Assembly: GCF_003325755.1 (NCBI RefSeq)
Contig: NZ_QORI02000021.1
Span: 7,812 to 71,811, forward strand
Reading direction: 5' to 3'
DNA from: Pseudomonas sp. SST3
GTDB lineage: Bacteria; Pseudomonadota; Gammaproteobacteria; Pseudomonadales; Pseudomonadaceae
Length of the DNA: 64,000 nucleotides
In this document: piece after piece, positions 63,519 to 64,000 of the stretch
Position numbering within the stretch: position 1 is the stretch's first letter
Layout of the letters: each line of letters opens with the position of its first letter
Position numbers and translations under genes: made by a program
Notes under the pieces: model-generated
Database searches by the model: none
What the model was told of the DNA's origin: nothing
The model's input: only the letters and a program-made list of their open reading frames with translations

Positions 63519-64000
63519 TTATTGAATTGAAGCCGGAGCATCATGCCGCATCGCCATGGCATTTTGCATGACCTCTCCCATCACCTCGATGGGGCATTTG
63601 AAGTCGAAGCGCTTGCGCGGTCGCATGTTCAGTTGCAGCGCAATGGCGTCCAGCTCCTCTTGGCTATGTACCGACAGGTCTGTGCCCTTGGGCAAGTACT
63701 GGCGAATCAGGCCGTTGATGTTTTCGTTGCTGCCGCGCTGCCAGGGGCTGTGCGGGTCGCAGAAGTAGATCGCCACGCCGGTTCTTTGGGTGATCTCGGC
63801 GTGTCGCGCCATCTCCCGGCCCTGGTCGTAAGTCATGCTCTTGCGCATCTCCAGCGGCATGCCATTGAGCGCGGCGCTGAAGCCTTCCAGCGCCGAAGTC
63901 GCCGTCGCGTCGTTCATCTTCACCAGCATCAGGTAGCCACTGGTGCGTTCCACCAGCGTACCGACGGACGAGGCGTTGGCCTTACCCTTGATGAGGTCGC
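63510..64000. mobile_element. IS30-family insertion sequence, one end
   Basis: An IS30-type element inserted in cassette 12 with its transposase end toward the integron. The terminal inverted repeat probably lies near 63505-63535; its precise end and any target duplication cannot be fixed without the other end, which is outside the window. Confidence 0.8.
63519..64000 (-). CDS. IS30-family transposase, C-terminal part
   Basis: The frame from the window edge to TAA at 63519 gives about 160 residues of the DDE domain. The catalytic residues are visible: D in GDLIKG-like DLIKGKANASSVGTLVERTSGYL at the edge, D in MTYDQGREMARHAEIT, and E in HSPWQRGSNENINGLIRQYLPKGTDL. The C-terminus is LNMRPRKRFDFKCPIEVMGEVM, typical of IS30. 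The N-terminal helix-turn-helix is beyond the window. Confidence 0.94.
   Translation of the reverse strand, partial: DLIKGKANASSVGTLVERTSGYLMLVKMNDATATSALEGFSAALNGMPLEMRKSMTYDQGREMARHAEITQRTGVAIYFCDPHSPWQRGSNENINGLIRQYLPKGTDLSVHSQEELDAIALQLNMRPRKRFDFKCPIEVMGEVMQNAMAMRHDAPASIQ

Overview
The window is GC-rich gammaproteobacterial chromosome. Its gene content fits a pseudomonad, and I infer the Stutzerimonas (Pseudomonas stutzeri) group: mreBCD-maf-rng-yhdP-nitrilase-tldD operon next to gatCAB, RoxSR (RegBA) two-component pair, PQQ glucose dehydrogenase, fruBKA with a divergent fruR, REP/RAYT repeats, and an IntI-type integron whose attC sites form one similar family. The species is inferred from content only; no rRNA gene is present. 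Almost all of 1-56,700 is ordinary core or shell genome.

Layout. 1-10,263 (minus strand): cell-shape and envelope operon mreB, mreC, mreD, maf, rng, yhdP, a carbon-nitrogen hydrolase and the 5' part of tldD. 10,578-13,787 (plus): gatCAB, where gatA appears to have lost its normal stop by a 1-nt change. 13,958-16,580: an RlpA-like lipoprotein and two tandem Na+/Ca2+ antiporters. 16,650-18,415 (minus): bactofilin, a small coiled-coil membrane protein and an M23 peptidase. 18,587-18,856: a MITE-like element ending in the stop codon of an AEC transporter. 19,925-21,761: RoxR/RoxS. 22,960-29,052: a TonB receptor behind a Fur-box-like site, followed by PepSY, DUF2271, DUF4198 and flavoreductase genes, probably one iron-acquisition/reduction locus. 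29,265-32,531: speC and prfC. 32,567-33,517: a RAYT transposase gene among REP palindromes. 33,558-37,496: extracellular nuclease ExeM and PhoD phosphatase behind a Pho-box-like site. 37,678-40,083: gcd. 40,204-46,954: fruBKA and fruR with a perfect Cra-type operator between them. 47,139-56,713: small housekeeping, transport and lipoprotein genes.

56,965 to the end is the accessory part. It is a chromosomal integron: intI on the minus strand, an attI region with repeated 10-11 bp motifs, then eleven complete gene cassettes and a twelfth cut by an IS30-family element that runs off the window. Cassette genes all read away from intI, are visibly AT-richer than the chromosome, and are nearly all of unknown function. 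Cassettes 2 and 11 are near-identical copies, and copy 2 is frameshifted at its start. Cassettes 7 and 10 encode proteins with R-X4-5-H motifs like those of HEPN nucleases. The attC inner stems show paired, compensatory substitutions, and the attC of cassette 10 is of a different type. The cassette array is the best candidate here for undescribed biology.
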